Shown in pieces: positions 1 through 8,195 of a stretch of DNA of 12,160 nucleotides. The stretch is from an uncultured Mollicutes bacterium (GTDB taxonomy: Bacteria > Bacillota_I > Bacilli_A > Acholeplasmatales > Anaeroplasmataceae). The notes under the pieces were generated by a model, which saw only the letters and a program-made list of their open reading frames with translations, did not search any database and was not told the origin of the DNA. Position numbers and translations under genes: made by a program. The stretch's first letter is position 1. Every line of letters begins with the position of its first letter. The stretch covers positions 1-12,160 of the forward strand of contig CALCWU010000204.1 in NCBI GenBank assembly GCA_937905855.1, in the 5' to 3' direction.

Positions 1-2
1 TA

Positions 3-551
3 AATGCTATAACTATTATAGCTGCCCTTGCACTATTATGTGTTGGCTTTTTACTTGTAACATTATTGAAGAAGGATAATAAGATGTTCTTATTAATTTC
101 AATGATAATATTATTGGTCGGTGTAAATTTGTTTTCAACAATTTTAACTAGTATTTTCTCTACAACAGAAGAAACTACTACTAATCCAAGCTTAATTAGT
201 ATACTTGAAATAGCATTATTAATTGTTGCTTATGTTTTTGCTTTAAAGGACAAGAAATGGGGCTCAATTGTAGTGATTGTTATTTTAGCCTTGAATTTAG
301 TAACACTATATACTTCATTTATTTCTTTAAATGCTTCAATTGCAAACTTAGAAGCTGAAACAACTTATATATCAAATACTACTCAAAAGCTTATTTCTTC
401 TTATAAAGGAATGGAAATGCTAATTTTAGCTATTGAATTAGGATTTGTAAGTCAAATTACTTATTTTTGTACTAATCTTATTAATGAAGATACAAAAACT
501 AAAGAAGATAGCAAACAAGAAACTATCGAAGAAAATAAAACTGAAGAATAA
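3..551 (+). CDS. Polytopic membrane protein, 5' end missing
   Basis: The reading frame is open from the left edge of the window to a TAA stop. The only start-like codon near the edge is a TTG at 66, but the 21 codons before it encode a continuous hydrophobic helix (roughly NAITIIAALALL...VTLL). The gene therefore almost certainly begins upstream, and the TTG is an internal Leu. About five hydrophobic segments are visible: one at the edge, one starting MFLLISMIILL, one around LEIALLIVAYVFAL, one around IVVIVILALNLVTL, and one around MLILAIELGFVSQITYF. A short Thr/Ser-rich loop (STTEETTTN) follows the second. The last about 25 residues are a highly charged Glu/Lys/Thr tail, probably cytoplasmic. 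I do not recognise a family. It is cut off from the next gene by a terminator, so a link to the secretion operon is only positional. Confidence 0.75.
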   Translation, partial: NAITIIAALALLCVGFLLVTLLKKDNKMFLLISMIILLVGVNLFSTILTSIFSTTEETTTNPSLISILEIALLIVAYVFALKDKKWGSIVVIVILALNLVTLYTSFISLNASIANLEAETTYISNTTQKLISSYKGMEMLILAIELGFVSQITYFCTNLINEDTKTKEDSKQETIEENKTEE

Positions 552-558
552 AATAATG

Positions 559-590
559 GCGTATAGGAATTCCTATATGCTTTTATTTTG
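559..590 (+). terminator. Rho-independent terminator
   Basis: A near-perfect 9-bp stem, GCGTATAGG / CCTATATGC with one G-U pair, closes on an AATT loop that could itself pair. A TTTTATTTT tract follows. It lies 7 bases after the stop of the upstream membrane-protein gene. Its stem is clearly related in sequence to the terminator at 2953-2984. Confidence 0.85.
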
Positions 591-606
591 TAAAAAAAGA
601 CATTTC

Positions 607-635
607 TTGACTTTTTATAGCTTATAAACTATAAT
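607..635 (+). promoter_or_regulatory. Sigma-A-type promoter for the LRR/coiled-coil membrane gene
   Basis: A TTGACT -35 box (607-612) and a perfect TATAAT -10 box (630-635) are separated by an ideal 17-bp spacer. The predicted transcript starts near 642, giving a leader of about 40 bases with GGAGTGAG before the ATG at 684. The same promoter recurs at 3009-3037. Confidence 0.88.
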
Positions 636-683
636 AAATCTATGTTATAAACAATCGAAATATCAAATAAGGAGTGAGTTTTT

Positions 684-2936
684 ATGAGTGAGAAAAAGAA
701 GGATATGTTTGCTGATTTAGATGTTGGCAATAGTTCTAAATATAAAGCATTTAATGATGAGGCAACATTAAGAGAAAGAATCAATAAGCTTGATGAAGAA
801 ATAAATAAATGGTCTAATCTAGAACATAATATTTCTTGGGCAAATGATTATAAAAACTTTTATGAGCATACTAAAAGTATTGATGTTGATATAATTACAA
901 AAATTATGAATGCTAGTCTTTTTGAGCAATTAAAGCGCGATGCTGATTATATTATAGCTAAGGATCTTGAAAGAAAAAAACAAGAAGAAGCTAAAAAGCA
1001 AGAGGAAGCAAGAATTGCTAAAGAAAAAGCTTTAGCAGAAGCTAAAAGACAAGAGGAATTAAAGAAAGAACAAGAGTCTATAGCAAAAGCTAAAGAAGCT
1101 CAAAAGATAATTGATGATGCTAATGAGGCTGATCAAAGAATTTTAGATTTAAGTAAGGCTGTAAGAAGTGCGTACTGGGTAAATGATGTAGCTGAAGCTG
1201 ATAAATTTGTTAGTGAAATTTCACCAAAATCTCGAGCTAAATGTAAGAATTTAGGAATACTTACAAAATTAAAGGAAGAGTGTGAAATTGTAAATGAAGC
1301 ACTTGTTTTTGATAAAAATGTTAAAGCTTTAGCAAAAGCTAAAACGCAAAATAGTACGTGGGCTTCCAAGGTTTTAAATCTTGAAATAAGTATACTTGCA
1401 AAAAAATATAGTAATGAGCAACCTCTTTATTTAGAAATAAAGTCTATGGCTGATAATATAGTTGCAGAACAAAAAGCAAAGGAAGAAGAAGCTTTGGCTT
1501 TAAAGAAGGAAGAAGCTAAGAAGGCAGCTTTGGAGAAAAAGAAAAGAGAAGAGGAAGCAAGAATTGCTAAAGAGGAAGCTTTAAAAGCTGCGGCCGAAAG
1601 AAAGCGTCAAGAAGAAATTGCGGCTGCTAAGGCTTTAAAACTAGAGAAAATCAAAAACAAAATTATGACAGTTGTTCCAATTGTTTTAGGAATTATCTTA
1701 GCTTTAGTGGCAGCTGGCCTTGGTTTTATTTTTAAGGACTATCAAAATTATTGCTTTGCAGGTGCGCTTGGTATTTTTCTTCTAGTTATATTTACTTTGC
1801 AATTTGCAACATCAAGAATTAAAGCACCATTTGATGTTGTTATTCATTCTCTAATAGCTATTGTTAGTCTCGGGTTAACTTTTGTTGAGGCAATTCCTAA
1901 GGAATATGCAATAGTTTTATCAGAATGGGCATTTTTAAGCTCTATCATAACCATTTTTGGTAGATTTAAGGCTTCAGGATTTAAAATTAGTAGTGGCATT
2001 TCAATTTTTATTAGTGGTAATATTTTAGCAATTGTAATTTCAACAAAGCTATTTAGTGGAATTATCATGGGCCTAGTAATGGGTGCTATAATATTAATAG
2101 CTTCTCTTGCAACATCTTTAATTACTAAATTTAGCGATAATGAATATAATGATCGCTGTGCAGGTTTAATGTGGTATATGATTGTTGGCTTTATAGCCAG
2201 TGTTGGTGGTGTTGTTATGATGTTCTATGGAAGAGTTCAAACAACTATTGCCGCCTTTATATTTGTAAGTGCTGCTATTTTAACAATATTTTATATAATT
2301 GAAAACGATGATGATTACATATTACTTTCATTTTTGTATGCAATACCAGTAGCCACATCATTATTAGTATTATTCTTTCATTGGGGAATTAAGGATTATG
2401 TTATTAAGAATAATGTATTAGTTCATTATTATGGTACATCTGATACTCTAGTTGTTCCTGATGGTGTTGTTGAAATAGGAAAGAAATGCACTGCTGGTCC
2501 TGGCAAGAAGGTTAAAAATGTTATTATTTCTTCAAGTGTTGAAAAGATTAGATATAATGCCTTTTTAAGATGTAAAAAATTAGAAAATGTAGAATTTGCT
2601 AGTGATTCAAAGCTTGATTATATTGGTGAATATGCATTTTATGATTGCGTTAATTTAAACAATAAAAATTATGAGTATGAGCTTGTTTTACCAAATAGTG
2701 TAACAGTTATTGATTCTCATGCCTTTGGCAATACTAAATTTGAATCTATCGTTTTAGGATCATCATTAAAGACTATAAATCAAAGTGCATTTGAATATTG
2801 TACTAACGTTAAGACCATTTATTATAATGGAACAAGTGCTGATTGGGCAAATATTACAAAGGCTGAAATAGATAATTTTGTCGTTAAGCCATGGGATTAT
2901 AAAATGAATTATGAAATGTTTTATTTAAAGGATTAG
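684..2936 (+). CDS. Helical-repeat/coiled-coil polytopic membrane protein with C-terminal BspA-like LRR domain
   Basis: 750 residues; the ATG is set by GGAGTGAG at 671-678. In order: a short KKKDMFADL N-terminus; a Trp-containing helical repeat (about 25-93); a Lys/Glu/Ala-rich coiled coil (about 93-140); two further repeats (about 147-203 and 203-262); a second KEA-rich coiled coil (about 262-325); about nine hydrophobic segments (about 328-570); and an LRR_5/BspA-type domain (about 575-735) with units such as VVPDGVVEIG, SSVEKIRYNAFLRCKKL and YIGEYAFYDC. There is no signal peptide. With the charged N-terminal region in the cytoplasm, nine helices would place the LRR domain outside, where such domains usually mediate adhesion or protein binding. 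It is a paralogue of the next gene, which lacks the LRR. It is transcribed alone, between its own promoter and terminator. The family is not recognised; a membrane scaffold or surface component of the adjacent T7SS-like system is an inference. Confidence 0.85.
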   Translation: MSEKKKDMFADLDVGNSSKYKAFNDEATLRERINKLDEEINKWSNLEHNISWANDYKNFYEHTKSIDVDIITKIMNASLFEQLKRDADYIIAKDLERKKQEEAKKQEEARIAKEKALAEAKRQEELKKEQESIAKAKEAQKIIDDANEADQRILDLSKAVRSAYWVNDVAEADKFVSEISPKSRAKCKNLGILTKLKEECEIVNEALVFDKNVKALAKAKTQNSTWASKVLNLEISILAKKYSNEQPLYLEIKSMADNIVAEQKAKEEEALALKKEEAKKAALEKKKREEEARIAKEEALKAAAERKRQEEIAAAKALKLEKIKNKIMTVVPIVLGIILALVAAGLGFIFKDYQNYCFAGALGIFLLVIFTLQFATSRIKAPFDVVIHSLIAIVSLGLTFVEAIPKEYAIVLSEWAFLSSIITIFGRFKASGFKISSGISIFISGNILAIVISTKLFSGIIMGLVMGAIILIASLATSLITKFSDNEYNDRCAGLMWYMIVGFIASVGGVVMMFYGRVQTTIAAFIFVSAAILTIFYIIENDDDYILLSFLYAIPVATSLLVLFFHWGIKDYVIKNNVLVHYYGTSDTLVVPDGVVEIGKKCTAGPGKKVKNVIISSSVEKIRYNAFLRCKKLENVEFASDSKLDYIGEYAFYDCVNLNNKNYEYELVLPNSVTVIDSHAFGNTKFESIVLGSSLKTINQSAFEYCTNVKTIYYNGTSADWANITKAEIDNFVVKPWDYKMNYEMFYLKD

Positions 2937-2952
2937 GATTAGCTTAAATTTA

Positions 2953-2984
2953 GCATATAGGATTATTTCTTATATGCTTTTTTT
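2953..2984 (+). terminator. Rho-independent terminator
   Basis: A 10-bp stem, GCATATAGGA / TCTTATATGC with one G-U pair, has a TTATT loop and is followed by seven T. It lies 16 bases after the stop of the LRR-bearing gene. It resembles the 559-590 terminator closely enough to be part of the same duplicated unit. Confidence 0.85.
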
Positions 2985-3008
2985 CGTTATGGTAAAAAAG
3001 ACATTTTC

Positions 3009-3037
3009 TTGACTTTTCATAATCTATAAACTATAAT
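3009..3037 (+). promoter_or_regulatory. Sigma-A-type promoter of the T7SS-like operon
   Basis: A TTGACT -35 box (3009-3014), 17-bp spacer and TATAAT -10 box (3032-3037) match the promoter at 607-635 in boxes and spacing. No terminator is visible downstream until 10085, so this promoter should serve the whole six-gene operon. Confidence 0.88.
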
Positions 3038-3069
3038 TATCTTATGATTGAGACTTTAAAAAAATAATG

Positions 3070-3078
3070 AGGAGTGAG
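3070..3078 (+). promoter_or_regulatory. Ribosome binding site that fixes the start at 3083
   Basis: AGGAGTGAG lies 4 bases before the ATG at 3083. A GTG at 3074 is in frame and would add three residues, but it sits inside this Shine-Dalgarno sequence. The paralogue at 684 has the same arrangement and starts at the equivalent ATG. The ATG at 3083 is therefore the real start. Confidence 0.88.
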
Positions 3079-3082
3079 TTTT

Positions 3083-4789
3083 ATGGCTGGAAAAAAGAAG
3101 GATATGTTTGCTGATTTAAATATCGGCAATGACTCCAAATATAAAGCATTTAATGATGAGGCAGCCTTAAGAGAGAGAATAAATAAGCTTGATGAGGAAA
3201 TAAATAAATGGTCTAAGGCTACTCATAATGTTTCTTGGGCAAATGATTATAATAATTTTTATGATCATACCAAAAGTGTAGATGCTGATATAATTAAAAA
3301 AAAAATGAATTCCAGTCTTTTTGAGCAATTAAAACGTGAAGCTGAATATGTTATTTCTAAAGATATTAGTGATAAAAAAGAGGAAGAAGCAAGAAAAGCT
3401 GAAGAAGCAAGAATCGCTAAAGAAAAGGCTATAGCTTTAGCTAAAAAGCAAGAAGAATTAAAGAGGGAACAAGAGGCTATAGCTAAAGCTAAAGAAGTTC
3501 AAAAGCTAATTGATGCTGCTAATGAAGCTGATCAAAGAATTTTAGATTTAAATAAGGCTATAAGAAGTGCTTATTGGATTAAGGATGTAGAGGACACAGA
3601 TAAGATTGTTAGGGATATGTCTGCAAAGGCTCGAACTAAGTGTAAAAATTTAGCTATCCTTGATAGCCTAAAGGAAGAATGTAAACTTGTAAATGAGGCT
3701 TTGGAATTTGATAAAAAGGTTATAGCATTAGCTAATGAAAGCTTTCATAGCTTAGCTTGGGCAAATAATGTTAAAGCTCTTAAGATAAATCCTCTTGCAA
3801 AAAAATATAGCAAAGTGCAAGATATGCACCAAAAGCTAAATGCTTTAGCTGATGAGGTATTCGATGAGGAAAGAAAAAGAAAAATCGAATATGAAGAGGT
3901 TATAAAGGCTGAAGAGGAAAAGAAAAGAATTGAAAGAGAGCAAAGACAAAAGGAAGAAGCTTTGAAAAGAGAAAGAGAGGAGCTTCAGGTAATCAAAATA
4001 AATAAGCAAAGAAGACGTAAAAGAAGAATTGCAATTATTGTTCCAATTATAATTTCAATAATTTTAGCTATAGCTGTTGGTGCCTATGGTTATTTTTCTA
4101 GTGATTACAATAATTATTGCTACGCTATTGCAATTGCTTTGGTATTTATGGGAGTTTTTACAGCTCGTTATGCGTTTTTAAATGATAATTATCAAAAAGA
4201 TGTTATAGTCCATCTTTTACTTAATGCTGTAACTCTAGTTTTATATTTTATAAAAGCAGTTCCTAATGAATATTCTCTTGTACTTGGTATTTGTGCCATT
4301 TTAAGTCCAATTTTAATTTTTTTAGTTAGAAGGATGCTTCGAAAATCTATTAAATCTGAAACCTGCTTTTGCATTTTTACAAGTGGAATAATTTTATCTG
4401 TTATAGTAGGTAGAGAATATTTTGAGGGAATGTTAAGAGTTTTAGTTATTGCTGGTAGTATAGTTGGAACAGCTATCATTTCTTCAATAGCTACATGCTT
4501 TAGCCATACAAACTTTGGAAGTAAAATACGATATAGAAGAGCGACAAGATTGGAGTTCTATCTTTATAATCTACTTGGATATGTTGCCAATATTGTGGGA
4601 ATTGTTATGCTTTTCTTGGGTAGAGATTTAACAATTATTGCTATCTCTATCTTTATAAGTACAGCAATATTCACATTATTTGCTAATAGAAAAATTAGTA
4701 CTGGTATAACAGAAGCCTTTTTCTTTAGTATAATTCCTTTAATTATCGCTTTAGCTGTACTATTTAAGCATTATGGTGTAAGTTTTTAA
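3083..4789 (+). CDS. Helical-repeat/coiled-coil polytopic membrane protein (LRR-less paralogue), first gene of operon
   Basis: 568 residues. It has the same order of parts as the protein at 684-2936: KKKDMFADL N-terminus; Trp-containing repeat (about 25-90); KEA-rich coiled coil; two more repeats (SAYWIKDVED..., LAWANNVKAL...); Glu/Arg/Lys-rich coiled coil to about 310; and a basic stretch RRRKRR just before the first of about nine membrane helices (about 316-565). It ends where the paralogue's LRR domain would begin, in ...LAVLFKHYGVSF. The basic patch before helix 1 supports a cytoplasmic N-terminal half of about 310 residues. No terminator separates it from the ATPase gene 31 bases downstream. 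I infer a membrane anchor or docking platform for that apparently soluble ATPase. The family is not recognised, and it does not look like EssA, EssB or EsaA. Confidence 0.85.
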   Translation: MAGKKKDMFADLNIGNDSKYKAFNDEAALRERINKLDEEINKWSKATHNVSWANDYNNFYDHTKSVDADIIKKKMNSSLFEQLKREAEYVISKDISDKKEEEARKAEEARIAKEKAIALAKKQEELKREQEAIAKAKEVQKLIDAANEADQRILDLNKAIRSAYWIKDVEDTDKIVRDMSAKARTKCKNLAILDSLKEECKLVNEALEFDKKVIALANESFHSLAWANNVKALKINPLAKKYSKVQDMHQKLNALADEVFDEERKRKIEYEEVIKAEEEKKRIEREQRQKEEALKREREELQVIKINKQRRRKRRIAIIVPIIISIILAIAVGAYGYFSSDYNNYCYAIAIALVFMGVFTARYAFLNDNYQKDVIVHLLLNAVTLVLYFIKAVPNEYSLVLGICAILSPILIFLVRRMLRKSIKSETCFCIFTSGIILSVIVGREYFEGMLRVLVIAGSIVGTAIISSIATCFSHTNFGSKIRYRRATRLEFYLYNLLGYVANIVGIVMLFLGRDLTIIAISIFISTAIFTLFANRKISTGITEAFFFSIIPLIIALAVLFKHYGVSF

Positions 4790-4820
4790 ATTTTGATTAG
4801 TAGTTGATGGAGGATTTATT

Positions 4821-7800
4821 ATGCCTGATTATATAAAAAGAGCACAAGAAATTGTAAATAAGTTTGGTGCTGAAGCAAATGATATAATTAAAATGAAAGC
4901 AGATTTTGATACGCAAGCAAAAAATCGCTATGAGAAGATATTGGAGGCCGATTATACTAGTGATTTAAAAGAAACATTTTCGGATTCTTTAGAATCATTA
5001 GAAAATATTTATGATAATTGGGCTAATATTCAAAAAAATACTAAAGGCTTGGAATTTAGAATTAGTGATTATATTAAAACTCTTAAGCCTACAAGAATTC
5101 CTTTTGGCGAGGTTGAGGCTTTTTTTAATAAGCTTGTTCATGATGGAAGAGAGGCCATTATTGCTGTATCAAGAAGTAAAAGTGTTTTAGATGATATTGA
5201 ACCTCAAAAAAGATTTTGTCAGTGTCTTGTTGATTTAAGATATATTGTAAAAAATAGTGTGAAGCTATTACTTGATACTGGTATTCAATCTAAAATGATG
5301 ACTAGTGAAAAAGAAAATGTTGAAAATTTTTTAAAGGAATGCAACGAAAAAATAAATAATAGGTATTCTGCATTAAGAGAGGAAACTGATTACGTAGTTT
5401 CAAAATTAAATGAGGAAATTAATAATGATTTCAAAAAATTAAATGAAAAGAAGATTGGTAATAATTTTAGTGATACTGCAGATTACAAATTTTTGATAGG
5501 ATTCAAAAAATATAATCCTAAACAAAATCTTAGTAATGAGATGATAAAGAACATAGATTATTTAATTAATAATCCTAAATTATGGCAATCAACAATTCCT
5601 GTTTATTATGATCCTAAGGATTCTAATGGGGTAATAATTATTAAGGCTTCAAAGGATATTTTAGATCCTTTTGACAATTCTAAAAAATTATTGAAGCTTA
5701 TAAGAAATATTTATTTTTCCTTAAGTGCTAATCTTCCTGCTAATAATTTATTGTTTGCTGGAATGGAATCAGCAAGTGAATCAACCGTAGGAGCTCTTGC
5801 AACAACAATTTCAAAAAATATTGGGTCAAAGGCTGTAATTAGTCTAACTGACAATAAGGCAAAGTTGACTGCTAATTCAAAAGAATTAGATGATTATTTA
5901 AAAAATTTAGAAAATATGGCTAATGAACGCTCAACCGCCATTAATTTAAGTGATGACATTGATGATATTTTTGATTACAATAAAAATAATCCTGATAATA
6001 TGATGCAAATCATTTTAAATGTAATTAATTATTATCCTCATTGCTTAGAAGATAATAAAAATGCTGAAGATAATATTTTAAATATTCTTTTACGTGGTGT
6101 AAAGAAAGGAATATTATCAATTGTTTGTGTTGACAAAGATAGTGATTGTAAATTTTTAAGTGATAAAAGACTTAAAGCGGATATTATTGAAATCGATGAT
6201 GATTTTAATATGCAATATAATGGCGCTCCTTTTACAAATGATATTTTAACAGATGATTTCAATAGTGAAGATTTTTATTTAAAGCTTAAGGAACGCGAAC
6301 GTGAAGCTAATATTTTGTCACTTAATAAGGTTATAGCTATTACTGAAAATAAGATTTCAAGATATCCTTTAACTAAATTCTATGATAAGATTACGGTGCC
6401 ATTTGGTATGGATAATGATGCTTATTATAATTTTACATTTGGCTCATGCTCTGATAAAAATTTCATTTTTTTAGTAGGTAGTACTAATAGTGGTAAGTCA
6501 TCATTGTTACATTTGATGATTTTAAGTATGGCATATTTTTATGCTCCTGATGAATTAGAGCTTTATCTTGCTGATTTTAAAACGGATGGAACTAATGCTC
6601 CAGAATTCTCTAAATATATTAAGAATATAGATGAAGATAATTTATATATTCCTCATATTAAATATTTATCATTAAAAAGTAAAACTGAAAATGTTCTTGA
6701 TTTATTTGATTTGATTAATTCTCTTCATAATAAAAGAGCTAAACAATATATTAGTGCCGGGGTTTCTGATATGAAGGAGTATAATATGCTTCCTGATGTA
6801 ATAAATGGTAAATTGCCAAAAATGCCATTTGCTTTATTTATTATTGATGAATACAATCAGATGTTTAAAGATTTTGATACTGGTAATAAAGTATCAGAAA
6901 AGATTGCTAATATAATTAAAACGGTAAGAGCATCAGGAATTGGTATTGTTTTTTCAGGTCAGTCAATCGATAGTAAGCTAACTCCTGAAACAATTAACCA
7001 AATACCTAATAGAATTGTTTTAAATCTTGGAAGTGATGATGCATTAACTAAGATATTGCCTTGTGTTGATTTTACAGTTAAAAACCAATATGCAATTGAA
7101 CTTAAGCAAAAGGGTATGGCTTTAATTACGACTAATGGAGGTCTTCAAGATTTAAGACATATCAAGAGTGCTTTTGTTGGTAATGATACTCAAAAGAAAA
7201 ATATTGCTAGAAGAATAAGAGAAAAATATAAAGATTTCCCTGAGACAATTCAGATTATTGCTAATGAAGAAGGTCTATATCCTCTTGGCGATGGATTGAA
7301 ATGTAATGAATTTACAACTGAAAACAAAGATAAATCTTATGAAATATTTAATCTGCCTATTGGTGTTTCATCAGCAAGCTTACTTAAAACAAATATGGTT
7401 TTCTCAACCGCTAAGAGTGCTACAAATTATATAGGCTTTGCTAGCCCTAGTAAGCTTTATATGCTTGAAAGAATTTCTTCATTAATGTATCTTCATAATG
7501 TTAACAAAAATGTAATGTATTTTTCTAACGTTAGCGAAAGTGAAAGCTTTTTTAAAGGCTTTGGTAATAAAGCAAGCTTAATTAGAAACAAAATTTCCAA
7601 GTACACTAATGATTTTGATAAGGCTAATAAGCTAAATGAAATTTATGAAGAATATCAAAAGCGTGAGCAAATTAGTAATAATAGCTCTAATTTTAATTTT
7701 GAACCAATGTATTTAATTTTCCATAATGTCGAGTGGTTGTATAGTCAAAACGCTATTATTTCTAATAACCAAAAACAAGTGAAAAAGGAAAATAAAGTAG

Positions 7801-8195
7801 ATGCCGAAGATGTTTCGATTCTAGATAGTCTAGGCCTTGGAGATTTAGGTATGTCTATTGCTGGTATAGATGATGATAAAACAGAAGAAAGCTATAAACA
7901 ATATAGCAAAGACGAAATTCAAACTATAGTCAAAACGCTTTATAAATATGGTAATAGATATAAAATATTTGTGCTTGTTAGTTTAGAAACAAATGACTAT
8001 ATCGATAAATTGATTGATAATGACACTAATAATAAATATAAGGATTATACTATTTATGGTTCATATGAGGAAATGAAGAATAAAAAGACTATTGATTCTG
8101 ATGATGGTGCCTTATATGTAAATCCTTATGGAGTAAAGATTAGAGCCTTTGATATTGAATCTAAAGCAAATGATATTTGGAAGGAGCTAAAATAA
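4821..8195 (+). CDS. FtsK/EssC-family secretion ATPase, three RecA-like modules, no membrane helices
   Basis: 1124 residues; the ATG has GGAGG at 4809-4813. The first about 260 residues are helical. The middle module (about 515-800) is a clear FtsK/EssC ATPase: Walker A GSTNSGKS (553-560, K559), LADFKTDG matching the family's LxDYKGGG, Walker B LFIIDE (D676, E677), and RASGIGIVFSGQ (703-714) in the sensor position. Flanking modules look degenerate. One at about 265-470 keeps the strand-helix order without a P-loop. One at about 835-1124 has GFASPSKL at 872-879 where GxxxxGK(S/T) is expected, and LIFHN at 965-969 in the Walker B place, with an acidic insert at about 980-1035. EssC/EccC proteins drive type VII secretion with a tandem ATPase array. 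Unlike EssC, no FHA domain or transmembrane pair is visible, so membrane recruitment must come from a partner. WXG100 genes follow directly. Its family assignment is firm; the outer modules are an inference. Confidence 0.9.
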   Translation: MPDYIKRAQEIVNKFGAEANDIIKMKADFDTQAKNRYEKILEADYTSDLKETFSDSLESLENIYDNWANIQKNTKGLEFRISDYIKTLKPTRIPFGEVEAFFNKLVHDGREAIIAVSRSKSVLDDIEPQKRFCQCLVDLRYIVKNSVKLLLDTGIQSKMMTSEKENVENFLKECNEKINNRYSALREETDYVVSKLNEEINNDFKKLNEKKIGNNFSDTADYKFLIGFKKYNPKQNLSNEMIKNIDYLINNPKLWQSTIPVYYDPKDSNGVIIIKASKDILDPFDNSKKLLKLIRNIYFSLSANLPANNLLFAGMESASESTVGALATTISKNIGSKAVISLTDNKAKLTANSKELDDYLKNLENMANERSTAINLSDDIDDIFDYNKNNPDNMMQIILNVINYYPHCLEDNKNAEDNILNILLRGVKKGILSIVCVDKDSDCKFLSDKRLKADIIEIDDDFNMQYNGAPFTNDILTDDFNSEDFYLKLKEREREANILSLNKVIAITENKISRYPLTKFYDKITVPFGMDNDAYYNFTFGSCSDKNFIFLVGSTNSGKSSLLHLMILSMAYFYAPDELELYLADFKTDGTNAPEFSKYIKNIDEDNLYIPHIKYLSLKSKTENVLDLFDLINSLHNKRAKQYISAGVSDMKEYNMLPDVINGKLPKMPFALFIIDEYNQMFKDFDTGNKVSEKIANIIKTVRASGIGIVFSGQSIDSKLTPETINQIPNRIVLNLGSDDALTKILPCVDFTVKNQYAIELKQKGMALITTNGGLQDLRHIKSAFVGNDTQKKNIARRIREKYKDFPETIQIIANEEGLYPLGDGLKCNEFTTENKDKSYEIFNLPIGVSSASLLKTNMVFSTAKSATNYIGFASPSKLYMLERISSLMYLHNVNKNVMYFSNVSESESFFKGFGNKASLIRNKISKYTNDFDKANKLNEIYEEYQKREQISNNSSNFNFEPMYLIFHNVEWLYSQNAIISNNQKQVKKENKVDAEDVSILDSLGLGDLGMSIAGIDDDKTEESYKQYSKDEIQTIVKTLYKYGNRYKIFVLVSLETNDYIDKLIDNDTNNKYKDYTIYGSYEEMKNKKTIDSDDGALYVNPYGVKIRAFDIESKANDIWKELK
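8181..8186 (+). promoter_or_regulatory. Ribosome binding site that fixes the start at 8195
   Basis: AAGGAG inside the last codons of the ATPase gene lies 8 bases before the ATG at 8195. An in-frame TTG at 8177 lies upstream of this site and would add six residues, so it is not the start. Confidence 0.8.

Larger units (their letters stand above)
559..1411 (+). repeat. Tandem duplication, copy 1 (terminator-promoter-gene 5' half)
   Basis: This stretch is homologous to 2953-3810. Similarity starts in the terminator hairpin and continues through the promoter, the 5' leader and the ribosome binding site. It runs on through the first about 240 codons, with long identical blocks such as AAGAAGGATATGTTTGCTGA near the start and CTTGCAAAAAAATATAG at 1395-1411. 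Beyond this the two genes stay similar in architecture but diverge in sequence. The boundaries are by eye. Confidence 0.8.
2953..3810 (+). repeat. Tandem duplication, copy 2 (terminator-promoter-gene 5' half)
   Basis: This is the second copy of the segment at 559-1411. Here too the hairpin, the conserved AAAAAAGACATTT...CTTGACTTTT block, the promoter, the GGAGTGAG site and the start of the gene are in the same order and nearly the same spacing. The amino-acid sequences diverge mainly by conservative changes, so the duplication is old and both copies look maintained. Confidence 0.8.

Noticed and set aside
66..551. TTG at 66 as the true start of the first gene
   Set aside because: No Shine-Dalgarno sequence precedes it, and the upstream codons to the window edge encode a good membrane helix in the same frame, so the gene is 5'-truncated by the window.
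1133..2068. Open frames on the minus strand inside the LRR-bearing gene (1133-1369, 1844-2068)
   Set aside because: They lie wholly within a well-supported gene on the other strand, have no ribosome binding site or family resemblance, and read as shadows of AT-rich coding sequence. The same applies to the minus-strand frames at 4192-4479, 6038-6262, 8738-8932 and 11703-11891.
4821..8195. Chromosome-segregation FtsK/SpoIIIE
   Set aside because: There is no N-terminal membrane region and no gamma DNA-reading domain, and WXG100 genes follow. The features fit the EssC secretion branch better.
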